Shown: piece after piece, positions 48,935 through 56,964 of the stretch | Position numbering within the stretch: the stretch's first letter is position 1 | How the letters are laid out: every line of letters begins with the position of its first letter | Assembly: GCF_013359725.1 (NCBI RefSeq) | Contig: NZ_JABFMW010000013.1 | Span: 38,052 to 102,051, forward strand | Reading direction: 5' to 3' | DNA from: Pseudarthrobacter sp. C4D7 | Lineage (GTDB): Bacteria > Actinomycetota > Actinomycetes > Actinomycetales > Micrococcaceae | Length of the DNA stretch: 64,000 nt | The notes under the pieces: generated by a model | The model's input: the letters and a program-made list of their open reading frames with translations, nothing else | The model's database searches: none | What the model was told of the DNA's origin: nothing | Translations under genes and position numbers: made by a program

Positions 48935-49066
48935 CAGGTCCGTCGTGTACTCGCCACAGCGCGAGGCAGCCGGCCCCGGGTGCGTGGCAGATAACTGAAA
49001 CGTCCCATCGCGGCCCCCGTGCCGCCGTCGTACGTCCCCTTATTTTTCTTCTTATAGGAGTTGTTC

Positions 49067-49567
49067 ATGGCTGATCCGGCACGTGCTGCCAAGTTGGCGC
49101 AGCGGATTAAGGTTGTTGTTGCTGAGGCCCTGGGCCGGAAGGTCAAGGATCCGCGGCTGGAGGGCATTACCGTCACCGATGCCCGCGTGACCAATGATCT
49201 GCAGCACGCCACTGTTTACTACACCGTCTTTGGCGACCAGGCCGTCCAAGCTGACGCCGCCAAGGGGCTCGAAAAGGCCAAGGGGGTGCTCCGGCAGGAA
49301 GTTGGCCGGAACATCACCGTGCGCCTCACTCCCACCCTTGAGTTCGTCGCCGACCAGATTCCGGTGAACGCCTCCAACCTCGAAGAACTGCTGCGCGAAG
49401 CCCGCAAGCGGGACGCCGAGGTTGCCGCGCTGGCCGCCAACGCCCAACACGCAGGCGACGCGGACCCCTACAAGTCTGACGACATTGATATCGACGAAGA
49501 CGACTTCGACGAAGAGGACACCGACCTCAGCGACGACGGCGAAGTCGACGAGGACAGCAACAAGTAG
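49067..49567 (+). CDS. rbfA: Ribosome-binding factor A
   Basis: Late 30S assembly and cold-adaptation factor. The 166-residue product has the KH-like RbfA fold (ARAAKLAQRIKVVVAEALGRKVKDPRLEGITVTDARVTNDLQHATVYYTVFG, and LRLTPTLEFVAD-type block TVRLTPTLEFVADQIP). The C-terminal 30 residues are extremely acidic (DDIDIDEDDFDEEDTD). ATG at 49067 has GGAG upstream; a TTG two codons earlier is not needed. Confidence 0.94.
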   Translation: MADPARAAKLAQRIKVVVAEALGRKVKDPRLEGITVTDARVTNDLQHATVYYTVFGDQAVQADAAKGLEKAKGVLRQEVGRNITVRLTPTLEFVADQIPVNASNLEELLREARKRDAEVAALAANAQHAGDADPYKSDDIDIDEDDFDEEDTDLSDDGEVDEDSNK

Positions 49568-49575
49568 AACGGACG

Positions 49576-49604
49576 CAGGGCCCGGGAGCTGATCCCGGGC
49601 CCTG
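49576..49604 (+). terminator. hairpin terminator after rbfA
   Basis: A perfect 12-bp stem (49576-49587 with 49593-49604) with a 5-base loop, starting eight bases after the rbfA stop. The tail has a few Ts but no long run. It ends the rimP-rbfA operon and also lies between convergent genes. Confidence 0.65.
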
Positions 49605-49648
49605 TGGCTTTAAGGCCCGCCGTGACGTTCCGGCGGGGGAGGGCGCCG

Positions 49649-50776
49649 CTACCGGAGGTCGGCCTTAATGACCTTGCCCGCCGGCGGCTGGGACGGGTCA
49701 CCCAGGGCGTCGATGGTGGCGTAGAGGGTGTGGCCGCTGATATCAACATCTGCCGGCATGCCCACTGCCAGGAACCGGGAACGGTCCCCGCCGCACGTGA
49801 ACTTCAGGATCTCGCCGCCGAACAGCGATGCCACGTAGACGTCACCGTTGCCGGCCACTGCCAATCCGGTGGGACTCATGATGTCCTCTGCCCAGAGGTC
49901 GGTGTCACCATTCCACGGGTTCACCTTGAAGATGGCACCGCGGGCCCCGAGCTCCGGCCCTTCCGGACCGCCGGGCAGGGACGTGACGTACAGCATGCCG
50001 TCAGGACCGATGGCCACATCCGTGGGGACCGGTTCGAAGGCATACTCATGCCCCACCGCACAGGCGGGCACCTCCACCGTGTTTCCCATCATGTCCGTGG
50101 GGATAAGCAGGCCGGCCGGAACCACGGCCGGCCGCGGGGGCAGCACGGCGATGGTGTCGATGTCGCCGCTCTTCAGATCCACCCGAAGGACGGCGTTCAT
50201 GCCCGCATCCGCAACGTAGGCAGTGTGGTCGCGGACCGCCAGCGCATACGGGTGGGAATCCACGGCGCCCGTGTAGGAGGCGGGCGGGAAGGCAGGCCAG
50301 TCGGCGAGGCACTGTGCGCTGACGTCGTCGCCGAAGCCGTAGTGCTGGTCTCCGTCCGGGTTGTGGCGTCGTTCGTAGCCGGCAAAGTCGGCGATGGTGT
50401 CAACGCTGCCGCGGGCATCCATGGACTTCAGGTACCCGTGAAGGCCTGCGGGGTCACCCTGGCCGGCCCCCACGCTTTCAAGGAAGTACGTGGTGCTGCC
50501 GCGGGTATCGGAGCCCGCCACCTCCCAGCCCTGGGCTGTCTCAGTGGAAAGGTCTTCAGTCGTTCCTCCGCGGTCAACGCGGGTGAGCTTCCCGGCGAAA
50601 TCCTGGGAGACCAGGACCGATTTCCCGGGGCCGGCCGTGACATGCAGGGGCGAGACGAGACCGCCTGCAAGCACATCGTAGTCCGGTGTCTTTGTGGAGG
50701 CTGATGCTGGGCCTGCGGACGCTATGGCAGCGGCCGAGGCCGCGATACAGGCTAAGAGTGCGAGTCTTTTCTTCAT
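49649..50776 (-). CDS. Secreted ScyD/ScyE-type beta-propeller protein
   Basis: 375-residue exported protein: Sec signal peptide at residues 1-27 (KKRLALLACIAASAAAIASA then GPASA), followed by NHL/SMP-30-like beta-propeller repeats such as GGLVSPLHVTAGPGKSVLVSQDFAGKLTRVD, DGMLYVTSLPGGPEGPELGARGAIFKVNPWNG and SPTGLAVAGNGDVYVASLFGGEILKF. Similar proteins are labelled ScyD/ScyE after a scytonemin cluster, but nothing here makes scytonemin. Start ATG at 50776 fits the signal; function unknown. Confidence 0.75.
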   Translation of the reverse strand: MKKRLALLACIAASAAAIASAGPASASTKTPDYDVLAGGLVSPLHVTAGPGKSVLVSQDFAGKLTRVDRGGTTEDLSTETAQGWEVAGSDTRGSTTYFLESVGAGQGDPAGLHGYLKSMDARGSVDTIADFAGYERRHNPDGDQHYGFGDDVSAQCLADWPAFPPASYTGAVDSHPYALAVRDHTAYVADAGMNAVLRVDLKSGDIDTIAVLPPRPAVVPAGLLIPTDMMGNTVEVPACAVGHEYAFEPVPTDVAIGPDGMLYVTSLPGGPEGPELGARGAIFKVNPWNGDTDLWAEDIMSPTGLAVAGNGDVYVASLFGGEILKFTCGGDRSRFLAVGMPADVDISGHTLYATIDALGDPSQPPAGKVIKADLR

Positions 50777-50939
50777 TGGGTACTCCGGGGTGCGGGGCCC
50801 TTGCGGGCTGGATATTGAAGCCTCGCTAGAGGCGAAATACATCCCCCGGGCGCAAGCGTAGGCTCCTACCCGCTGGTAGTCGCCGGGGGCATCCCCCCTT
50901 TCTGGCCCCCTTTCCATCCCCCAAGGGGGCACGCATGGC

Positions 50940-50945
50940 TAGGAT
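50940..50945 (+). promoter_or_regulatory. candidate leaderless -10 box of the deaminase gene
   Basis: TAGGAT, six bases, then the ATG at 50952. No ribosome-binding site. Confidence 0.45.
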
Positions 50946-50951
50946 CGTGCT

Positions 50952-51455
50952 ATGACCTCCGCGGAGCACGGCAGCAGGCCGAACGACCGCCCCCAGTTGC
51001 GCCACTACCTGGGGCAGGCAGTGGACCTGGCGACGGAGAACGTCGGCGCGGGAGGTGGTCCGTTCGGCGCCGTGGTGGTGACTCCTGACGGGCGTGTCCA
51101 TGCGGGCGTCAACCGGGTGACCCGGGACAATGACCCCACCGCCCACGCCGAAGTGGTGGCCATCCGGGCCGCGGCGGCGGCAACCGGCAATTTCGACCTC
51201 ACGGGCTCGGTTCTCTACGCCAGCTGCGAGCCGTGCCCCATGTGCCTGGCCTCCGCCCTGTGGGCAAGGATCGGCCATGTCTACTTCGCAGCCGACCGCC
51301 ACGGCGCCGCGGCCGCCGGCTTCGACGACGCGCTTTTCTACGACTACTTCAGCGGTGCCGCGCCGGAGCTGATGCCGGTCACCAGGGATGACATCCCGAC
51401 GTCGGACGTCCCCTTCCAAACGTGGCGCGCCTTTGACAGCAGGAAGGAATACTAG
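50952..51455 (+). CDS. Nucleoside/guanine deaminase
   Basis: 167-residue zinc deaminase of the cytidine-deaminase superfamily, closest in look to guanine deaminase GuaD of Bacillus. Zinc site: H65 and E67 in TAHAEVVAI and C95/C98 in ASCEPCPMCLASALW. The C-terminal region (DDALFYDYF) is typical of the GuaD type rather than tRNA adenosine deaminase. Two bases before a thioredoxin gene, so they form one transcript; probably leaderless. Confidence 0.82.
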   Translation: MTSAEHGSRPNDRPQLRHYLGQAVDLATENVGAGGGPFGAVVVTPDGRVHAGVNRVTRDNDPTAHAEVVAIRAAAAATGNFDLTGSVLYASCEPCPMCLASALWARIGHVYFAADRHGAAAAGFDDALFYDYFSGAAPELMPVTRDDIPTSDVPFQTWRAFDSRKEY

Positions 51456-51457
51456 CC

Positions 51458-51895
51458 ATGGAACCCACGCTCATCGGCTGCCCCTCGTGCGGGAAGACCA
51501 ACCGGGTGCCTGCCCAGGCGGCGGGCCACCCCCGCTGCGGCAACTGCAAGGCAAACCTGCCGTGGATCGTTTCTGCGGGCGATGGTGACTTCGCTGCCGT
51601 GGCGGAGCAGTCCCCGGTTCCCGTGCTGGTCGATTTCTGGGCTGCCTGGTGCGGACCCTGCCGTATGGTCAGCCCAGTCCTGGACAAACTGGCCCGGGAA
51701 CGGGCGGGGAAGATTAAGCTGGTGAAGGTGGACGTGGACGCATCGCCCGGCCTGTCGCGGCGGTTCGACGTCCAGGCCATCCCCACGCTGATGGTGATCG
51801 TGGACGGCAAGGTCGCGGCCCGGCAGGCCGGTGCCGCCCCGGCCGAGGCGCTGCGGTCCTGGCTGGACAAAGCGCTGGCCGGCGCCCGCCGCTGA
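51458..51895 (+). CDS. trxC: Thioredoxin 2-type protein
   Basis: 145-residue thioredoxin with an N-terminal zinc ribbon of two CxxC pairs (C8/C11 and C27/C30) and the active site WCGPC (C65/C68), followed by the cis-proline region QAIPTLMVI. This layout matches TrxC (thioredoxin 2). Reduces protein disulfides in the cytosol and may be tied to oxidative stress. It follows the deaminase gene by two bases. Confidence 0.87.
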   Translation: MEPTLIGCPSCGKTNRVPAQAAGHPRCGNCKANLPWIVSAGDGDFAAVAEQSPVPVLVDFWAAWCGPCRMVSPVLDKLARERAGKIKLVKVDVDASPGLSRRFDVQAIPTLMVIVDGKVAARQAGAAPAEALRSWLDKALAGARR

Positions 51896-51904
51896 TACCC
51901 GCCC

Positions 51905-53061
51905 CTACCGGCCGGCGGCAGGAAGCCGGGACAGTCCTTCCAACAGATCCTCTTTCCGGCCGCACAACGCAATGCGGACCCACCCTTCGCCGATGGATCC
52001 AAAGGCAGTTCCGGGGGCCAGCGCCACGCCGGAGTCGGCCAGGAACCGCCGGACCCAGCTCCGCACATCCCCGCCGGTCACATGGGACATGTCCGCCCAC
52101 AGGTAGAACGCCCCCTGGGCCGGCAGGTAGCTGATGCCCTTCGCCGCCAGGACCGCGGACGCCGCATCCCGGTTGTCCCGGTAGTGCTGATGCGCGTGCC
52201 GCACGTAGTCCTGCGGCCCGGTAAGGGCTGCGAGCGCTGCGTACTGCGGGGCGGATGCCACGCAGGAGACGATCGACTCCATGACGTTGTCCATCTGCTG
52301 CTCCAGCCCTGGCGGGCAGATGAGCGCGCCGATCCGCAGGCCCGTCAGTCCGTAGGTCTTGGACAGCGTCAGCGAGGTGAACACCCTCGCGGCCTCCGCC
52401 GTGCCGCCGTCGAACCTTGCGGGGCTGACGTGCGGGACATCGTAGGTGAACGCCTCGTAGCACTCGTCCGAAATCACCCAGATGTCATGGCGGCGGGTTC
52501 CTCCACCAGCTCCCGGACCAGGTCTTCGCTGAGCACAGCGCCCAGCGGGTTGGACGGGGAGTTGAGCACCAGCACCCGGGTGCGGCTGGTGATGAGGGCT
52601 TCCACGTCCGGGACCCGGGGCTGGAAGCCGTGGTCCGGGTGCAGCGGATAGCCCACCGGAACGGCATTCAGCAGCCGGCTGGTCATGGCGAACGTAGGGT
52701 AGCCCGGGTTTGGGATCAGAATCTCGTCGCCGGGGGAGAGCAGCAGGCTCATGGCGAAGTGCAGGCCCTGCTGGGCGCCGGACACCACATACACCCGCTC
52801 CGCGCCCACGTCCACGCCCTGCTCTTCCCGGAACCTGGCGGCGAACGCTTCGCGCAGGGCCGGGATCCCGGCGTTGGGCGTGTAGTTGGTCTCGTCCCGG
52901 TCCAGGCAGGCGATGCCTGCGTCCAGGACGTGGCGGGGGAGGGGAAAGCCGGGCTCCCCGATGCTGAGCACCACGGCGCCGGGAGTGCGCCACGCGGCCT
53001 CGGTAATCTCACGGATCTGGTTGACGGGCACGTCGCGGACATGGGCGGCAAGCTCAGGCAT
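51905..53061 (-). pseudogene. Aminotransferase class I/II broken by a one-base frameshift
   Basis: The N-terminal half (from ATG 53061: MPELAAHVRDVPVNQIREI, then NYTPNAGIPALREAFAARF, VVSGAQQGLHFAMSLLL, NPGYPTF, NSPSNPLGAV) is in one frame; the C-terminal half (HDIWVISDECYEAF, the PLP lysine in LSKTYGLTGLRIG) is in another. The break is at about 52491-52503: adding one base after GAGGAA restores VEEARRHDIWV. So this is a deletion-type frameshift or a sequencing error in an otherwise intact about 386-residue PLP aminotransferase. Overlaps no gene; convergent with trxC. Confidence 0.8.
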
Positions 53062-53068
53062 GCCAGCC

Positions 53069-53074
53069 ATCCTA
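53069..53074 (-). promoter_or_regulatory. candidate leaderless -10 box of the aminotransferase gene
   Basis: On the minus strand TAGGAT is followed by seven bases and the ATG at 53061. This also argues for 53061 rather than the ATG at 53070, which would overlap the box. Confidence 0.4.
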
Positions 53075-53185
53075 GCCGCCACGGGGACTGCGCCCGCCTG
53101 CGCCCGGCGGCGTGGCCGCCGTGGTGGGGCGCCGCCGTCGTACCTCCCTGCCGGCTCCCTGCACCTGCGCCCCAACCAGCGCCGA

Positions 53186-53191
53186 TATACT
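53186..53191 (+). promoter_or_regulatory. -10 box of truB with a very short leader
   Basis: TATACT is a near-consensus -10 hexamer. Seven bases (GGGAGGC) separate it from the GTG start of truB, so the transcript starts at or one base before the start codon even though a Shine-Dalgarno-like GGGAGG is present. Confidence 0.45.
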
Positions 53192-53198
53192 GGGAGGC

Positions 53199-54152
53199 GT
53201 GCTTTCTGGACTGGTGATAGTGGACAAGCCGCAGGGATGGACCAGCCATGATGTGGTTGGCCGGATGCGGCGCCTCGCAGGGACCCGGAAAGTGGGGCAC
53301 GCCGGAACCCTCGACCCCATGGCCACCGGGGTGCTTGTGCTTGGCATCAACAAGGCCACCCGGCTGCTGACCTACATCGTGGGCACCTCCAAGACCTACA
53401 CCGCCACCATCCGGCTGGGCCAGTCCACCGTGACCGACGACGCGGAGGGCGAGGTCACGGCCACCGCCAGCGCAGCCGGCGTCACCGACCAGCAGATTCA
53501 CGACGGAGTTGCGGCGCTCACGGGCGACATCCAGCAGGTGCCCAGCAGCGTCAGCGCGATCAAGGTCAACGGCGAACGGGCCTACGCCCGCGTACGGTCC
53601 GGCGAGGACGTCAAGCTCGCCGCCCGCCCCGTAACCATCCACCGGTTCGACGTGCATGGCATCCGCCGGGACGATGCCGCGGGCGTGGTGGACCTGGACG
53701 TAACGGTGGAATGCTCCTCCGGCACGTACATCCGCGCCCTCGCCCGGGACCTCGGAAACGGCCTCGGCGTTGGCGGGCACCTGACCGCGCTCCGCAGGAC
53801 CAAGGTAGGCCCGTACTCCCTTGACCAGGCGCGCACCCTCGAACAGCTCGCCGGGGAACTGAACGTCCTGGACATGTCCCTCGCCGCCAGGGCCCTGATG
53901 CCCAACCGCGAACTCACGGCGGAGGAAACCACCGAGATCTCCTTCGGCCGGCGGATCGCTGCCGGTGCCGCAGCCGGTACGCCCGGCGCCGCCACGGCGG
54001 AGCACCCTGCCGCGGCCTTCGCCCCGGACGGCAGCCTGGTGGCACTCCTTGCCGATGCGGGCAGCTACGCCAAGCCGGTGCTGGTCTTCGCCCCCGGCAC
54101 CGGTACCGGGCAGGGCTCCGCCGCGGCCGCAACACTGCCTGCGGAGGCGTAG
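53199..54152 (+). CDS. truB: tRNA pseudouridine(55) synthase
   Basis: Makes pseudouridine 55 in the T-loop of tRNA. The 317-residue product starts MLSGLVIVDKPQGWTSHDVV, has the catalytic D39 in VGHAGTLDPMATGVL, SKTYTATIRLGQSTVTDDAEGE, and the C-terminal PUA-like extension. The start is GTG at 53199. The frame back to 53112 is unsupported. Lies between the broken aminotransferase and two small membrane genes, with ribF further downstream as in many actinobacteria. Confidence 0.94.
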   Translation: MLSGLVIVDKPQGWTSHDVVGRMRRLAGTRKVGHAGTLDPMATGVLVLGINKATRLLTYIVGTSKTYTATIRLGQSTVTDDAEGEVTATASAAGVTDQQIHDGVAALTGDIQQVPSSVSAIKVNGERAYARVRSGEDVKLAARPVTIHRFDVHGIRRDDAAGVVDLDVTVECSSGTYIRALARDLGNGLGVGGHLTALRRTKVGPYSLDQARTLEQLAGELNVLDMSLAARALMPNRELTAEETTEISFGRRIAAGAAAGTPGAATAEHPAAAFAPDGSLVALLADAGSYAKPVLVFAPGTGTGQGSAAAATLPAEA

Positions 54153-54154
54153 GC

Positions 54155-54508
54155 GTGGACGCATATTTTTGGATCATCCTGGTGGTGGGCCTGCTGTCCA
54201 CCGTCCTGTGCCTGGGCGCGGGAATCCTGAAGAAGGCGCCCAACGACGTCACCATCCTGTCCGTCGTGGCCGTCGAGGTGGCCCTGGCGGTCTACCTGGT
54301 GGGCTCGCTCGTCCGCGTCATTGCTGGCGAGCCGATCGCCGGGGAGGCCTGGGAGTTCTGGGGCTACTTGGCCACCGCCATGCTCCTGCCGCCCGCCGCC
54401 ATCTACTGGTCCATCCTGGAGCGCACGCGGTGGAGCAACTTTGTCCTGGCCGCCGTCGGCGTCACGGCGCTGGTGATGGCTGCCCGAATGAACCAGATCT
54501 GGTACTGA
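54155..54508 (+). CDS. Hypothetical membrane protein between truB and ribF
   Basis: 117-residue protein, family not recognised by name. Three or four hydrophobic segments (about residues 4-24, 33-55, 68-90 and 95-112), few charged residues. The start is a GTG two bases after the truB stop; no separate promoter is seen, so it is translated from the truB transcript. With the next gene it forms a pair of small membrane proteins. Confidence 0.6.
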   Translation: MDAYFWIILVVGLLSTVLCLGAGILKKAPNDVTILSVVAVEVALAVYLVGSLVRVIAGEPIAGEAWEFWGYLATAMLLPPAAIYWSILERTRWSNFVLAAVGVTALVMAARMNQIWY

Positions 54509-54509
54509 A

Positions 54510-54980
54510 ATGGAAGAAGCAGCAGAGATGAAAGACCAGCAGGCCCAGCCGGCCGCCGGAGAAGCACCCGTCCGCAACACCCGCAATACCGGACCGGGAC
54601 GCCTCCTGATCGCGGTATACGGGGTTTTCGCCATCTCCGCCACTGCCCGCGCCGGCTACCAGATCCTCACCAAGTTCTCCGAGGCGCCCCTGGCTTACCT
54701 GCTGTCCGCCTTTGCCGCCGTGGTGTACATCCTGGCCACGGTCTCCCTGGCCAAGGCCGGAACCACGTGGTTCAAAGTCTCTGTCGCTGCGGTGCTGGTT
54801 GAGCTGGCCGGTGTCCTGGTGGTGGGAACCTTGAGTGTCCTGGACTCCGTGCAGTTCCCGCACGAAACCGTCTGGTCCCTGTTCGGACGCGGCTACGGCT
54901 TCATCCCACTGCTGCTGCCCATCCTGGGGCTGGTGTGGCTGTACCGGCGCCGGCCTTCGCAGGCCAACGCCGCACAGTGA
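54510..54980 (+). CDS. Hypothetical membrane protein
   Basis: 156-residue protein with a soluble N-terminus of about 30 residues and four hydrophobic segments (about 32-50, 62-82, 90-112, 128-150). The conserved-looking central part is TARAGYQILTKFSEAPLAYLLSAFAAVVYILATVSL. ATG at 54510 is one base after the upstream stop; an ATG at 54528 is an alternative start. I cannot name the family; it resembles small integral proteins next to truB in other Arthrobacter-like genomes only from general context. Confidence 0.6.
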   Translation: MEEAAEMKDQQAQPAAGEAPVRNTRNTGPGRLLIAVYGVFAISATARAGYQILTKFSEAPLAYLLSAFAAVVYILATVSLAKAGTTWFKVSVAAVLVELAGVLVVGTLSVLDSVQFPHETVWSLFGRGYGFIPLLLPILGLVWLYRRRPSQANAAQ

Positions 54981-55089
54981 CTGCCGGGCAGTGAATAAGC
55001 GGCAGCATGAATCCGGGTAACCTTGTAGAGTTCCGCGGCCGGACGGGCCACGGAGCGTTGAGGCTTACAGGCAGCTTGAGGCGAGGGTG

Positions 55090-56073
55090 ATGGTTTACAT
55101 CTGGAACGATCCGTCCGATGTCCCGGCGGACTTCGGCCCATCTGTTGTCACTTTCGGCAACTTCGACGGCGTTCACCGCGGCCACCAGCAGGTGCTGTCC
55201 CAGCTGATCAGGTCTGCCCGACTCTCCGACGCCAAGGCCGTGGCTGTGACGTTTGATCCCCATCCCGCGGTTGTCCACCGCCCGGAGGCCGCGCCGGAGC
55301 TCATCATGGGCCTGGACGACAAGCTGGAAGCCCTTGGCGGGCTCGGCCTGGACGCCATCCTGGTGGTCAAGTACTCGCTGGACCTCGCCAGCCTCACGGC
55401 CGAGGAGTTTGTGGAGCAGTACCTTGTGGACTGCCTGCACGCCAGCCACGTGGTGATTGGGCACGATGCCCGCTTCGGCCGCGGCAACTCCGGCGACCTG
55501 GACACCATGAAAGCGCTCGGCGAAAAGTTCGGCTTCAACGTCCAGGTCATCAGCGAATTCGGGGCAGAAGGCTACCCCCTCCATGACGACGACGGCACGG
55601 ACCGCCGCTGCTCCTCCACCTGGGTGCGTGAAGCCCTGCAGGCCGGGGACGTTGCCACCGCCGCGTCGGTCCTGGGCCGGGCGCACCGGATGCGTGGCGA
55701 GGTGGTCCACGGCGCAGCCCGCGGCCGGGCACTGGGGTTCCCCACGGCCAACCTCGCACCCAACGCCACTGGCCTGGTTCCCGCCGACGGGATCTACGCC
55801 GGCTGGCTGGTGGACCAGGCCGGCAAGCGATGGCCGGCCGCCATCTCGGTGGGCTCCAACCCCACGTTCGACGGAGTCAGCCGCCAAGTGGAGGCACATG
55901 TGATTGACCGGCCCAAGGAGGCCGTGGAGGACTTCGATCTGTACGGCCAGACAGTAATTGTCGAATTCGTGGAACGGCTCCGGGGCATGGTGGCTTACCG
56001 TGGCCCTGAGGCCCTGGTGGAACAAATGCGGCTGGACGTGGCGCAGGCCCGCCAGCTCCTGGGCGGCCACTGA
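55090..56073 (+). CDS. ribF: Bifunctional riboflavin kinase/FAD synthetase
   Basis: Makes FMN and then FAD from riboflavin. The 327-residue product has an N-terminal FAD-synthetase nucleotidyltransferase domain (VVTFGNFDGVHRGHQQVL, VTFDPHPAVVHRPEAAP, VIGHDARFGRGNSGD) and a C-terminal riboflavin kinase domain (RGRALGFPTANLAPNATGLVPADGIYAGWL). Start ATG at 55090 with GAGGCGAGGG upstream; GTG at 55087 is the only close alternative. truB is upstream in the same direction. Confidence 0.94.
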   Translation: MVYIWNDPSDVPADFGPSVVTFGNFDGVHRGHQQVLSQLIRSARLSDAKAVAVTFDPHPAVVHRPEAAPELIMGLDDKLEALGGLGLDAILVVKYSLDLASLTAEEFVEQYLVDCLHASHVVIGHDARFGRGNSGDLDTMKALGEKFGFNVQVISEFGAEGYPLHDDDGTDRRCSSTWVREALQAGDVATAASVLGRAHRMRGEVVHGAARGRALGFPTANLAPNATGLVPADGIYAGWLVDQAGKRWPAAISVGSNPTFDGVSRQVEAHVIDRPKEAVEDFDLYGQTVIVEFVERLRGMVAYRGPEALVEQMRLDVAQARQLLGGH

Positions 56074-56109
56074 CAATACTGCCCCGTGGCAGCAAGCGAA
56101 AGGCAGGAC

Positions 56110-56964
56110 GTGTCCGTCGAGAAGAACACCCGCAAGCTGGACAAGGGGATTGTCCGCGACTTCAGCTCGCGGATGAGCTACGCCTCCTACCTGCAGCTTC
56201 CCACCCTGCTCAGTGCGCAGCAGCCGGTCAGCCAACCCGAACACCACGACGAGCTGCTGTTCATCATCCAGCACCAGACCACGGAGCTGTGGCTGAAGCT
56301 GGTCCTGCATGAACTCCGCAGCGCGACCGCCTGGCTCCGGGACGACGACCTTGGGTCAGCGCTCAAGGGCATCGCCCGGGTCAAGCACATCCAGAAGACC
56401 CTCACCGAACAGTGGTCCGTGCTGGCCACCCTTACGCCCACCGAGTACTCGCAGTTCCGCGGCTTCCTGGGCAACTCCTCGGGTTTCCAGTCCGCTCAGT
56501 ACCGCGCGGTGGAATTCGTCCTGGGCAACAAGAACCGCAAGATGCTGCCGGTCTTTGAGTCCGATCCCGAGGCCCACGCCATGCTGGAAGAGCTGCTTGC
56601 CGCCCCCAGCATCTACGACGAGTTCCTGGCCTACCTCTCCCGGCAGGGGTTCGACGTCCCGCAGGCACTCCTGGACCGGGACGTAACGCGCGCCCACGAG
56701 TTCGCCCCGGAACTGGTTCCGCTCTTCAAGCACATCTACGAGAATGCCGCGGACAACTGGGCGGCCTACGAGGCCTGCGAGGAACTGGTGGACCTGGAGG
56801 ACAACTTCCAGCTCTGGCGGTTCCGGCACCTGCGGACCGTCCAGCGGACCATCGGCATGAAGACCGGCACCGGCGGATCCAGCGGGGTCACCTTCCTGCA
56901 AAAGGCCCTGGAACTGACGTTCTTCCCGGAACTATTCGCTGTCAGGACGGAGATCGGACAATGA
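56110..56964 (+). CDS. kynA: Tryptophan 2,3-dioxygenase
   Basis: Heme dioxygenase that opens tryptophan to N-formylkynurenine. The 284-residue product has the TDO blocks MSYASYLQLPTLLSAQQP, HDELLFIIQHQTTELWLKLVLHEL, FRGFLGNSSGFQSAQYRAVEF and the C-terminal WRFRHLRTVQRTIGMKTGTGGSSGVTFL. The start is GTG at 56110, six bases after AAAGG; GTG at 56086 lacks a site. It is coupled by ATGA overlap to kynU. A formamidase gene is not in the window. Confidence 0.92.
   Translation: MSVEKNTRKLDKGIVRDFSSRMSYASYLQLPTLLSAQQPVSQPEHHDELLFIIQHQTTELWLKLVLHELRSATAWLRDDDLGSALKGIARVKHIQKTLTEQWSVLATLTPTEYSQFRGFLGNSSGFQSAQYRAVEFVLGNKNRKMLPVFESDPEAHAMLEELLAAPSIYDEFLAYLSRQGFDVPQALLDRDVTRAHEFAPELVPLFKHIYENAADNWAAYEACEELVDLEDNFQLWRFRHLRTVQRTIGMKTGTGGSSGVTFLQKALELTFFPELFAVRTEIGQ

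Noticed and set aside
49649..50776. Scytonemin biosynthesis function for the ScyD/ScyE-like protein
   Set aside because: Only the beta-propeller fold is shared; no other scytonemin gene is nearby.
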